A stretch of 18,485 nucleotides of DNA from an uncultured Clostridium sp. (GTDB taxonomy: Bacteria; Bacillota; Clostridia; TANB77; CAG-508). The position numbers were made by a program, and so were the translations under genes. The notes under the pieces were generated by a model. The model was given only the letters and a program-made list of their open reading frames with translations. It was not told the DNA's origin and did no database searches. The stretch lies in NCBI GenBank assembly GCA_900552655.1, contig USAE01000031.1, positions 1 to 18,485 of the forward strand, written 5' to 3'. Of this stretch, positions 7,032-13,311 are shown in pieces (positions within the stretch are counted from its first letter, which is position 1; each line of letters opens with the position of its first letter).

Positions 7032-7150
7032 AATTGAAATGTTGATTGCGAAAAAACATTAATTGTAAACCATTCATATTTTATAGGAAAATACTAATAT
7101 ATAGTCAAATGCAAGAGATATTTGAATTTTTTTATTCAAATATCTTTTTT
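7032..7150 (+). ncRNA. Candidate small RNA of about 120 nt
   Basis: The segment is bounded by the promoter at 6997-7025 and the terminator at 7116-7150. It carries a small inverted repeat, AATGTT/AACATT (7038-7043 and 7055-7060), and no open frame with a start signal. It also holds AAATGTTGATTGCG (7037-7050), which recurs 204 bases downstream just ahead of the IS transposase (7241-7254). An RNA made here would share this sequence with the transposase leader. It may instead be the left end or leader of an older IS copy. No known RNA family is recognised. Confidence 0.42.
7116..7150 (+). terminator. Rho-independent terminator
   Basis: An 11-bp perfect stem (7116-7126 with 7135-7145) has an 8-base loop and is followed by five T residues. 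It would end the transcript starting near 7032 and shield the IS from outside transcription. Confidence 0.8.
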
Positions 7151-7193
7151 AGTATAAATTACTTTAGGTTAGTGTAAAATTTTAGTTTGCAAA

Positions 7194-7288
7194 TATTTAT
7201 GTTTTTAGATATAAAAAAGAAAAACATAAATACTCCTGTAAAATGTTGATTGCGTTTAACATTTTTTATGAAGGAGATATTTATGTTT
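7194..7288 (+). promoter_or_regulatory. Alternative-hairpin leader hiding the transposase start
   Basis: The segment 7220-7232 can pair perfectly over 13 bp with 7194-7206. The overlapping segment 7222-7237 can instead pair with 7272-7288, giving 16 bp with one bulged A. The second pairing covers both the AGGAG ribosome binding site and the ATG of the transposase gene. The two folds exclude each other. Leaders that mask transposase translation in read-through transcripts are known from other IS families; the function here is inferred from pairing alone. Confidence 0.6.
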
Positions 7289-8140
7289 GATAATATTTTA
7301 ACAAATAATAATATAAATTTCAATCTTTTAGAAAAAAATATATACAAATTTGTTTGTGAGTTAGGTTGTAACATTCTAAAAGAAATAATTGAAAATTATG
7401 ATAGAGAATTACAAAATTCAAGGGACAAAAAAATATTTAGACATAGAGGACTAAAAAAAGATTCAATAAAAACTGTTATGGGAGTCGTTGATTACAAAAG
7501 AACAGTTTATGAAGTTAAAGAAAATGAACAAAAAAAATTTGTATTTTTGTTAGACGAGGCTTTAAATTTAACAGAGTTTGGTAAAATATCATCTAATCTT
7601 GTTGAAAAAGTTTTAAATCTTGTTGTTGAAACAAATTCATATAGAGATGCAGCAGAGGAATTAATGCAAAATTTAAACATTAGTATAAGTCATGAAACAG
7701 TAAGAGATATTGTAATTAAATCTGGTCTTAAAGTTAATGAAAAAGAACTAGAAGAAATTAAATTAAACAAGAAAGATAAATTAATTGCTGGAACTAAAGT
7801 AATACCAGCGTTATTTGAAGAAGCAGATGGCTTGTGGATAAATTTACAAGGAAAAGATAGACAAGAGCAAATTGAAAAATATAAATTAAGTTGCAAAAAA
7901 GAAAATAAAGAATATAAAGAACCAACAAGTGTAAAATCTGAATTAAAACTCCATGTATCTTATGAGGGTTGGAAAAAAGATGACGAAAGGCATTCTTTAG
8001 TTAATAAAATGTATATAGTTGGTTTTATGAGTTCTAAAGAAATGAGAAAGCGAAGGGATGCAAAAATATTTCAGACTTATGATGTGAGCAAAATAAAATT
8101 ACGAGTTTTAAATCGGAGATGGAGCAACTTGGATAAATAA
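7283..8140 (+). pseudogene. ISLre2-family transposase, N-terminal fragment
   Basis: Starting at the ATG with AAGGAGA 5 bases upstream, the frame gives 285 residues. They contain IFRHRGLKKDSIKTVMGVV, LDEALNLTEFGKISSNL and NSYRDAAEELMQ, all typical of the N-terminal half of ISLre2 (UPF0236) transposases. The frame is lost at about base 8114. After AVL-type sequence KIKLRVLN it reads RRWSNLDK and stops at 8140, whereas skipping one base gives GDGATWINNLATDD, the expected continuation with the catalytic-region GDGA motif. That middle part stays open from 8115 to about 8320 without its own start. The family cuts and pastes its own IS; this copy is inactive unless ribosomes or polymerase slip twice. 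Confidence 0.85.
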
Positions 8141-8298
8141 TTTAGCGACAGATGATACAATTAGACAAAAGGATAATTTTCATATACATCAAGAAATAAT
8201 AAGAGATATACAAGAAGATGAATACAGAAGACAGATTGAAAAACTAATTGCTGAAAGAAGATATGATGAAATTCCAATATATCTTGAATATCTAAAAT

Positions 8299-8805
8299 AT
8301 GAAGTACGGAGGTGAAGAAAAAGCAATAGAAAAAATTGAGAAATTAAAAAGTTATCTATCAGATGGTTTACCTAGATACCAAGATGTATTAGAACAACAG
8401 GGGAAAGAAATGCCTACAGCACCGAATGGAATTGAATATAAAGATCCTGGCATAATGGAAAGTCAAATTTTCACAGTTTTGAGCAAAAGATTTAAGAGTG
8501 GAAGATTAAGCTTTAGTAAAATCGGAGCAACATGTTTAGCAAAAATTTGTGCTATTAAAGTGCAAGAGAATGCTATAGATATAGAGCAACTAAAAAAAGA
8601 AGTTCCAATAGATAATGGTGTAGAAGAATATATGAAAAAAGTAAAGGAAGATATTAAAAAGGTTAGAAAATCATTGATAATTAAAAAGGCTGATTTAGTT
8701 GATATAAATAGAACTACTTGTAGCAGTTTGAATATAGACAAAAAAAGTCCTATTTTTCAAGAAATAAGCTTAACACCAATAAGTGAATTGGATTACATAT
8801 TTTAA
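8299..8805 (+). pseudogene. ISLre2-family transposase, C-terminal fragment
   Basis: This frame continues the transposase after a second one-base insertion at 8304-8307. Removing C8307 would join LKYEV to GGEEKAIEKIEKL in one frame. The fragment reads LKSYLSDGLPRYQDVLEQ, then TAPNGIEYKDPGIMESQIF and LSKRFKSGRLSFSKIGA, which are the conserved C-terminal blocks of ISLre2 transposases. It ends SELDYIF at the TAA at 8803-8805. The ATG at 8299 has no ribosome binding site, so it is unlikely to be translated alone. Joined across both lesions the protein would be about 506 aa, close to the usual length of the family. Confidence 0.83.
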
Positions 8806-8841
8806 AAAATAATGTAAAAAAAGTAGAAAAAAGTATAGGAA

Positions 8842-8888
8842 AACATTGACAGAAAGTAAGAAAAACATATATAATAATGTCAAATGTT
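8842..8888 (+). promoter_or_regulatory. Consensus promoter inside an inverted repeat
   Basis: TTGACA (8846-8851), an 18-base spacer and TATAAT (8870-8875) form a near-perfect promoter. AACATTGACA (8842-8851) and TGTCAAATGTT (8878-8888) form an inverted repeat with one extra base that spans it. The left arm contains the -35 box and the right arm covers the likely start site, as expected for a repressor operator. Confidence 0.7.
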
Positions 8889-8909
8889 TTTACAGAGGAG
8901 GAATTATAA

Positions 8910-8966
8910 ATGAAAGAAAAATCAACATTAAAGGATGTCGCAAACAATTACTTGACACATACCTAG
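8910..8966 (+). pseudogene. 18-codon remnant, possibly the start of a LacI-family gene
   Basis: A GAGGAGG site (8895-8901) and ATG at 8910 start a product of 18 residues, MKEKSTLKDVANNYLTHT, that stops at 8966. The first eleven residues resemble the N-terminal helix of LacI-type repressors, which commonly begin with a basic stretch and T(I/L)KDVA. The helix-turn-helix then fails to continue. The strong promoter, operator-like repeat and good ribosome binding site suggest that a real gene once stood here and was cut short by the neighbouring element. The match is short, so the family call is tentative. Confidence 0.35.
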
Positions 8967-9010
8967 AATGAGATTTTCAACTTGACATTTATATAAACCT
9001 TATACAGATA

Positions 9011-9037
9011 AACTACTTTTTGAAAGTAGTTTTTTTT
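9011..9037 (+). terminator. Rho-independent terminator
   Basis: A perfect 9-bp stem (9011-9019 with 9023-9031) with a 3-base loop is followed by six further T residues. It ends 20 bases before the TTG start of the zinc-ribbon gene. It would stop transcripts from the promoter at 8846-8875. Confidence 0.85.
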
Positions 9038-9057
9038 ATTGAAAGTGATGATAAATA

Positions 9058-10335
9058 TTGAAAAAAATTATAAATAATAAAAAATATATTTCTAGTCAAA
9101 CTGATTTAATGGAAGAGTGGTGCTTTGAGAAAAATAAAGGTAAAAATCCTACCAATATTTTAATTGACAGTGATGAAGTTGTATGGTGGAAATGTTCAAA
9201 AGGTCATTTATGGGAAGCTTCTGTAAAGGAAAGAATTAATGGAAGAAAATGTATAGTATGTCAAACTAAAAAAATTATAACAGGATTTAATGATATAAAA
9301 ACATTAGCACCACATCTTATAGCAGAATGGGATTATGAAAAAAATACAGAGTTAGATCCAGAAAAAACAGCATGTTGTAGTAACAAAAAGGCATGGTGGA
9401 AATGCTCAAAAGGTCATTCATGGTTTAGCGTTATAAGTAGTAGGTTTTATGGAACAGGATGCCCATATTGTACAAATAGAAAAGTTCTAGTAGGATATAA
9501 TGATTTGCAAACGGTTAATCCTAGTTTGTCAGCAGAGTGGAATAAAAAGAAAAATGGTAAATTAACACCCCAAAATTATACAGCTAATTCAAATCAAAAA
9601 GTATGGTGGACTTGTAAATATGGACATGAATGGTTAGCGACAATAGAAAGTAGAAACAATAGAAAATATGGTTGTCCTTATTGTGCAGGTAAAAGAGTAA
9701 TAAAAGGCATAAACGATTTAAAAACTATGAACCCGAAATTAGCAAAGCAATGGAATAAAAAGAAAAATGGTAAACTAACACCTGAAGATGTTTCATATCA
9801 AAGTCATAAAAAAGTATGGTGGAAATGTTCTGAAGATCATGAATGGCAAGCAGAAATAGCAGCTAGACAAAGAGGAAATGGTTGTCCTATTTGCGATAAT
9901 AAAGTAATTATATATGGAATAAATGACTTAGAAACAATTAATCCTGAACTCGCTATAGAGTGGGCTAAAAATAGAAATGGGGATCTAACTCCACGAGATG
10001 TTAGTGCTGGAAGCAATAAAAGAGCATGGTGGAAATGTTCTGAAGGACATGAATGGATAGCATCAATAAATGATAGAAATCGTGGAAAAGGTTGTCCAAC
10101 TTGTGCTAACAAAAAAATAGTAAAAGGGTATAATGACCTAAAAACAGTTAATCCAAGATTAGCTAAAGAATGGAATTTTAAGAGAAATGGAAAATTAAAG
10201 CCAACTCATGTAAGCTGTAATTCAAATCTAAAAGTGTGGTGGAAATGCTCAAAAGGACATGAATGGCAAGCTCAAATAAATGATAGAAATCGTGGCAATA
10301 ATTGTCCTTATTGTAGTAAAAAAAAAACAAAATAG
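9058..10335 (+). CDS. Six-repeat zinc-ribbon protein (DUF4379-like)
   Basis: The 425-aa protein is built of six tandem repeats of 70-71 residues. Each has WWxCxxxHxW followed about 20 residues later by CPxC, which together give a treble-clef or zinc-ribbon site (first: WWKCSKGHLW at 43-52 with CIVC at 65-68). A linker resembling NDLKTVNPRLAKEWN joins the units. This is the repeat seen in proteins annotated as probable zinc-ribbon domain (DUF4379), whose function is not settled; some occur with endonucleases. Repeat 1 is the most divergent and has CIVC for CPYC. TTG at 9058 is the only possible start upstream of the first repeat, because a stop lies two codons before it; the ribosome binding site is weak. 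A terminator ends just upstream, so expression may be low or attenuated. No signal peptide. Confidence 0.78.
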   Translation: MKKIINNKKYISSQTDLMEEWCFEKNKGKNPTNILIDSDEVVWWKCSKGHLWEASVKERINGRKCIVCQTKKIITGFNDIKTLAPHLIAEWDYEKNTELDPEKTACCSNKKAWWKCSKGHSWFSVISSRFYGTGCPYCTNRKVLVGYNDLQTVNPSLSAEWNKKKNGKLTPQNYTANSNQKVWWTCKYGHEWLATIESRNNRKYGCPYCAGKRVIKGINDLKTMNPKLAKQWNKKKNGKLTPEDVSYQSHKKVWWKCSEDHEWQAEIAARQRGNGCPICDNKVIIYGINDLETINPELAIEWAKNRNGDLTPRDVSAGSNKRAWWKCSEGHEWIASINDRNRGKGCPTCANKKIVKGYNDLKTVNPRLAKEWNFKRNGKLKPTHVSCNSNLKVWWKCSKGHEWQAQINDRNRGNNCPYCSKKKTK

Positions 10336-10352
10336 TAAATAAAACTATTTTG
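10318..10352 (-). terminator. Terminator of the 78-aa XRE gene
   Basis: A perfect 9-bp stem (10328-10336 with 10344-10352) has a 7-base loop and, on the minus strand, ten T residues after it (complement of 10318-10327). It overlaps the end of the zinc-ribbon gene. On the plus strand there is no T-run. Confidence 0.8.
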
Positions 10353-10356
10353 CTTG

Positions 10357-10593
10357 CTAATCTTGTTCTACATCATCAAATAAAGGATCATCAAAAAATT
10401 CTTTAATACTGATACCGAAACCTTCACAAATATGAAGTAATGTTTTTATACTTATTAATTCTCTTTTTCCGTTCATAAAATATGATAATGTAGAAGCAGG
10501 AACTCCTGTAGCCTTATAAAGTTTCCATATATTCATGTTATTTTGTTTTAATAAGTTATTAACTCTTTGTCGGATAGCGGTTGAAAGTAGCAT
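10357..10593 (-). CDS. Small XRE-family HTH regulator
   Basis: The frame is open upstream, but the true start is the ATG at 10593, which has AAAGGATGTGATTTC in front; the extra N-terminal 32 residues of the longer frame are low-complexity intergenic sequence. The 78-aa product is little more than one helix-turn-helix: RQRVNNLLKQNNMNIWKLYK, GVPASTLSYFMNGKRE (recognition helix) and TLLHICEGFGISIKEFF. The final acidic tail is DDPLFDDVEQD. One-domain XRE proteins of this size are usual regulators of mobile elements. It lies beside a block of repeated CTTGCTAAA sites, its likely operators, and converges on the zinc-ribbon gene. Confidence 0.8.
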   Translation of the reverse strand: MLLSTAIRQRVNNLLKQNNMNIWKLYKATGVPASTLSYFMNGKRELISIKTLLHICEGFGISIKEFFDDPLFDDVEQD

Positions 10594-10608
10594 GAAATCA
10601 CATCCTTT

Positions 10609-10751
10609 CTTGCTAAAAAGTATAACAAGAAAAGAAAATATTATACTTGCTAAATGTGAAGAAAAGATAAAAAACCTTTGTTTTAGCAAGTAGTTGCTTG
10701 AAGTGAAAATATAAATATGATATACTGAAAAAAAACTTGCTAAATGTGAAG
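10609..10751. promoter_or_regulatory. Operator cluster with repeated CTTGCTAAA sites
   Basis: CTTGCTAAA occurs at 10609-10617, 10646-10654 and 10736-10744, and its reverse complement at 10682-10690. Two of these lie in an exact 17-bp repeat, ACTTGCTAAATGTGAAG, at 10645-10661 and 10735-10751. A plus-strand promoter, TTGAAG (10698-10703), 17 bases, TATACT (10721-10726), lies between sites; on the minus strand a TATAAT box lies near 10640, upstream of the XRE gene. This is the layout of a divergent, repressor-controlled switch. The regulator is presumably the 78-aa XRE protein encoded next to it. Confidence 0.68.
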
Positions 10752-10898
10752 TTTTTGAGAAAAATTACAAAATTCGACATATTTTTTAATAATAAAATAG
10801 TAAAATAGTATATGGAATTATTATGTTTTAAAAGTACAAGAATTAAATTTAGAAAAAATAATAAAAATAGCAATTACAATATAGAAATTAGAAACAAA

Positions 10899-10934
10899 AA
10901 AACTAGAAAATTTTTTCTAATTTTTTCTAGTTTT
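10899..10934. terminator. Bidirectional terminator
   Basis: Twelve base pairs (10899-10910 with 10923-10934) close a 12-base loop. On the minus strand seven T residues form the tail (complement of 10896-10902) and end the XRE gene at 10917, whose last codons overlap the stem. On the plus strand the stem ends in TTTT and could stop transcripts from the promoter at 10698-10726. Confidence 0.72.
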
Positions 10935-11291
10935 AGATTGTTCATTAAACAAATGGCAAATAGTAGAATCTACGAAATCTTTATTACTCAAAGATAATTT
11001 TGAATATTTTATTAATATATCATGCTTTTCAATAGGGATTATATTATCTTTTTCATGGTTTTCTATTGAAAAGGAATCTGAAAATAATATATTTGGAGAT
11101 ATTTCCAAGAAGTAGCATATATTAAGTAATAATGTAATACTACCTGTTGTAGTTCCTCTTTCTATAGCACTAATATGTTTAGGTGTAACATTACATTTTT
11201 CAGCTAATTGATCTTGAGTGATATTACGAAGTTGTCTTGCTTCTTGTATTCTTTTGCCAAAGTTTACTATCGCATTATCTATATCAAACAT
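10917..11291 (-). CDS. XRE-family HTH transcriptional regulator
   Basis: I use the ATG at 11291 (MFDIDNAIVNFG), which has GTAGGTGGTGAT in front; a GTG four codons upstream lies within that ribosome binding site. The 124-aa product has a Cro/C1 helix-turn-helix in about residues 10-65: RIQEARQLRNITQDQLAEKC, then VTPKHISAIERGTTTG with the recognition helix, then LLNICYFLEISPNILF. About 60 C-terminal residues carry charged helices that probably form a dimer interface. Domain order and length fit regulators of conjugative elements and prophages. The gene diverges from the AbrB/Spo0A-like operon, and the 170-bp intergenic region holds that operon's promoter, so this protein is a likely controller of it. 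Its terminator overlaps the 3' end. Confidence 0.83.
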   Translation of the reverse strand: MFDIDNAIVNFGKRIQEARQLRNITQDQLAEKCNVTPKHISAIERGTTTGSITLLLNICYFLEISPNILFSDSFSIENHEKDNIIPIEKHDILIKYSKLSLSNKDFVDSTICHLFNEQSKTRKN

Positions 11292-11347
11292 ATATATCAC
11301 CACCTACACTCTATCAAAAAATGTTAAACTAAAGAACTGGATTAAAT

Positions 11348-11377
11348 TTGACAATATATGCAAAAGTAAAATATAAT
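11348..11377 (+). promoter_or_regulatory. Sigma-A-type promoter of the AbrB/Spo0A-like operon
   Basis: TTGACA (11348-11353), an 18-base spacer and TATAAT (11372-11377) lie 87 bases upstream of the AbrB-like start. The divergent XRE gene begins 57 bases to the left, so its protein could bind here. Confidence 0.72.
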
Positions 11378-11463
11378 ATTCTAAAAAATAGGGAATAACA
11401 TAAAATACTTGCACAATAAAAATAGACATATAAATAGTTATTTCTGGAAAGGAGGGTATAATT

Positions 11464-11805
11464 ATGGCAGAAATAAATGAGATTATCAATAAACTAAAAA
11501 AAAATAACGAAATAAGTGGAATAGTTAGGAAAATAGATGAATTGGGTAGAATAGTAATTCCAATAGAATACAGAAGAAAATTTAGTTTAGATAAACCAAT
11601 AAATATAGCAATTAGTTCAGAAGAAAAATTTGTGATAATAGAAATATTAAAAAATGAGCAAAAAGACAGCCAGAGATTAGACGAATTAGGTAGGGTTTTA
11701 ATAAAAATTGAATTAAGAAACTTATTAGAATGGAAAGAGAAAGATGATATTGAAATATGGAATATCAGCAAATATATTATACTAAAAAAAGTAGAAAATA
11801 AATAA
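11464..11805 (+). CDS. Tandem SpoVT/AbrB-domain transition-state-type regulator
   Basis: This 113-aa protein contains two copies of the AbrB/MazE swapped-hairpin element. The first, GIVRKIDELGRIVIPIEYRR (residues 19-38), is nearly canonical. The second, RLDELGRVLIKIELRNLLEW (71-90), has lost the VIP turn (VLIKI) but keeps the DELGR core. B. subtilis AbrB has one such domain and dimerises to make one DNA-binding unit, so a tandem chain may build the unit from a single polypeptide. AbrB-like proteins repress stationary-phase, sporulation and competence genes; MazE-type relatives act as antitoxins. AAGGAGGG precedes the ATG. The next gene encodes a Spo0A-like/receiver protein, which recalls the Spo0A-AbrB pair of sporulating Firmicutes. 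A MazF toxin is encoded 4 kb downstream, but the distance makes a direct antitoxin role speculative. Confidence 0.8.
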   Translation: MAEINEIINKLKKNNEISGIVRKIDELGRIVIPIEYRRKFSLDKPINIAISSEEKFVIIEILKNEQKDSQRLDELGRVLIKIELRNLLEWKEKDDIEIWNISKYIILKKVENK

Positions 11806-11823
11806 GGAGTATAAAACTTAAAG

Positions 11824-12834
11824 ATGTATAAGGTATTAATTATTAGTAAATCATTTAGACAAAAGGAAGAAATAATTGATGAAAAAGTACATAGCATAAA
11901 ATATGCAACGGATGATGAGATTAGAGAAATATTAAGGGATAATGAATTTGATTTAATATATTTTGAAAAAAAACTAATAACAGAGGATAATGAAGAAAGA
12001 ATATTAAATGCTTTTATAAAAGTTCCTAAAATTTTAGGAAAATTGAAATTAAAAATACAAACACATAATACATATATCAATTTACAGATACTGAACAAGC
12101 TAATTATAAATAATATTAATATTGTTAAATTTAACGGTTATTTAGAAAAAATGTTAGTTGCAAGCATAATTAAAGAAAAAATGATTAATGGTACAGAAGT
12201 AAATATTAATAAAATTATGAATAAATTATTTTCTAAAAAGGAAAAAAGAATGGCAAAAAAAATATTGGAAGATGTGGTCAGTAGATATTTTTTAAAAGAA
12301 AAAAATATATCAAGATATAAGTTTATATTTAACAAAGAAATGCTAACAAACAAGTTTATTAATATTATTTTAAGAAATATCAAATTAGATATAAAATACA
12401 TGGAACAAATAAAGAAAGATAAAAGAAAGGATGATATAATGGATAAAATAAAAGTTATCATTGCAGATGATGATAAGGGAATATGCGATTTACTACAAAA
12501 ACAACTTGAAAAAAATAAAAATATTGAAGTTGTGGGTGTGGCAAATACAGATGAGCAAGAAATAGAACTGATTGAAACATTAAAGCCAGAAATTGTTATT
12601 ACCGATTTAATGCGAAATCATGAATATACTGGACTAGATATAATTAAAGAATACTTCAAAAAAGAAGAAAAACCAGAATTTTTAGTAATTTCAGCAGACA
12701 GAAAAGAAGATGTAATAAACAATGGATTAGAAGTTGCGGGTTATTTAAAGAAACCATTTAATCTAACTCTTATAGCAGATGAAATTATAAGAATTAAAAA
12801 AGAAATTATTGATTTTAAGAGCAAAGAGGAGTAA
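11824..12834 (+). CDS. Spo0A-like protein fused to a CheY-type receiver domain
   Basis: The 336-aa product has two parts. Residues 206-320 are a clear receiver domain: acidic triad start IADDDK (213-218), phospho-acceptor Asp261 in IVITDL, Ser290 in LVISAD, and Lys310 in YLKKPF. It resembles the Spo0A receiver most (CDLL, IEVVGVA). The N-terminal 200 residues look like a divergent Spo0A: a short degenerate receiver-like start (MYKVLIIS), then segments alignable to the Spo0A DNA-binding domain, with LNKLI...NGYL (91-107) over IIHEI...KGYL and LTNKFINIILRNIKL (174-188) over PTNSEFIAMIADKLRL. That order is the reverse of Spo0A. An internal in-frame ATG at 12439 with AAAGG upstream could also yield the receiver alone. 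It probably acts as a phosphorylation-dependent regulator with the AbrB-like gene 18 bases upstream. The Spo0A relation of the N-terminal part is inferred from short matches. Confidence 0.62.
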   Translation: MYKVLIISKSFRQKEEIIDEKVHSIKYATDDEIREILRDNEFDLIYFEKKLITEDNEERILNAFIKVPKILGKLKLKIQTHNTYINLQILNKLIINNINIVKFNGYLEKMLVASIIKEKMINGTEVNINKIMNKLFSKKEKRMAKKILEDVVSRYFLKEKNISRYKFIFNKEMLTNKFINIILRNIKLDIKYMEQIKKDKRKDDIMDKIKVIIADDDKGICDLLQKQLEKNKNIEVVGVANTDEQEIELIETLKPEIVITDLMRNHEYTGLDIIKEYFKKEEKPEFLVISADRKEDVINNGLEVAGYLKKPFNLTLIADEIIRIKKEIIDFKSKEE

Positions 12835-12835
12835 A

Positions 12836-13231
12836 ATGATATAAAAGCTAAAAATAAAAGAAAATCTGAATAGAGAAAAAGTGTTAGAATATTCATTTAA
12901 AAATAAGTATGACTTAAAATATTTTAGAGTACAAAATTGTAAAGAATATTCAGGTGGAATAGAATTGATAGACAAAAAGAATAGAAGAATAATAATTTAT
13001 TATGATGAAATTGCTAAAAGTGTAAAAGTGATATATGAAGATTTAGTTAAAACAGATAAACTATTAAAAAAAGAAATTAGTGATATACTATGGGATTATT
13101 ATTCTATACTAGCAGAACAAAACAAGCAAGTAGCAAGATTTAAAATAGAAAATGGAACAATTCAATATTTATATGATATTGAAAATACTAAAAATAAAAC
13201 TCATATAAGTAAAAAAATTTTTGAGAAATGA
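12836..13231 (+). pseudogene. Unknown small gene with stop at codon 3 (or GTG start at 12881)
   Basis: A GAGGAG site and ATG at 12836 sit two bases after the stop of the Spo0A-like gene, but the third codon is TAA. From codon 4 the same frame is open to 13231 (KLKIKENLNREKVLEYSFKNK and on). Either the gene is broken by one nonsense change, or translation starts at the GTG at 12881, giving 116 aa with only a poor ribosome binding site (AGAGAAAAA). The protein looks globular: a beta-rich N-terminal part (FRVQNCKEYSGGIELIDKK, RRIIIYYDE, VKVIYEDL) and a helical middle (LLKKEISDILWDYYSILAEQNKQ). I do not recognise the family. It is the third gene of the regulatory operon. Confidence 0.5.
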
Positions 13232-13277
13232 AATTATAAGAATAAAAAAAGAAAATGTTAAAAATTTTAACAAGGGT

Positions 13278-13297
13278 ACGAATTAAATTCGTTTTTT
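13278..13297 (+). terminator. Terminator after the AbrB/Spo0A-like operon
   Basis: ACGAAT (13278-13283) pairs with ATTCGT (13287-13292) across a 3-base loop and is followed by five T residues, then ATTT. The stem is short (6 bp), so it may be leaky. Confidence 0.6.
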
Positions 13298-13311
13298 ATT
13301 TATCTACAAAA

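Larger units (their letters stand above)
7037..8947 (+). mobile_element. Decayed ISLre2-family insertion sequence (ends approximate)
   Basis: The core is a frameshifted ISLre2-type (UPF0236) transposase gene (7283-8805). The ends are not certain. AAATGTTGATTGCG occurs at 7037-7050 and again at 7241-7254, and a loose inverted match CGCAAACAA lies at 8939-8947; these may be remains of terminal repeats, possibly of two nested copies. No clear target-site duplication was found. The leader contains a start-codon-hiding structure. With two lesions in the only transposase gene, the copy cannot move on its own. Confidence 0.55.

Noticed and set aside
10812..10997. 61-codon open frame on the plus strand
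   Set aside because: No ribosome binding site, low-complexity K/N/F content, and it runs through the bidirectional terminator and into the opposing XRE gene.
11304..12098. 264-codon open frame on the minus strand opposite the AbrB-like and Spo0A-like genes
   Set aside because: It is rich in F, I, L and S as expected for the complement of AT-rich coding DNA, has no ribosome binding site, and opposes two genes with clear domain motifs.
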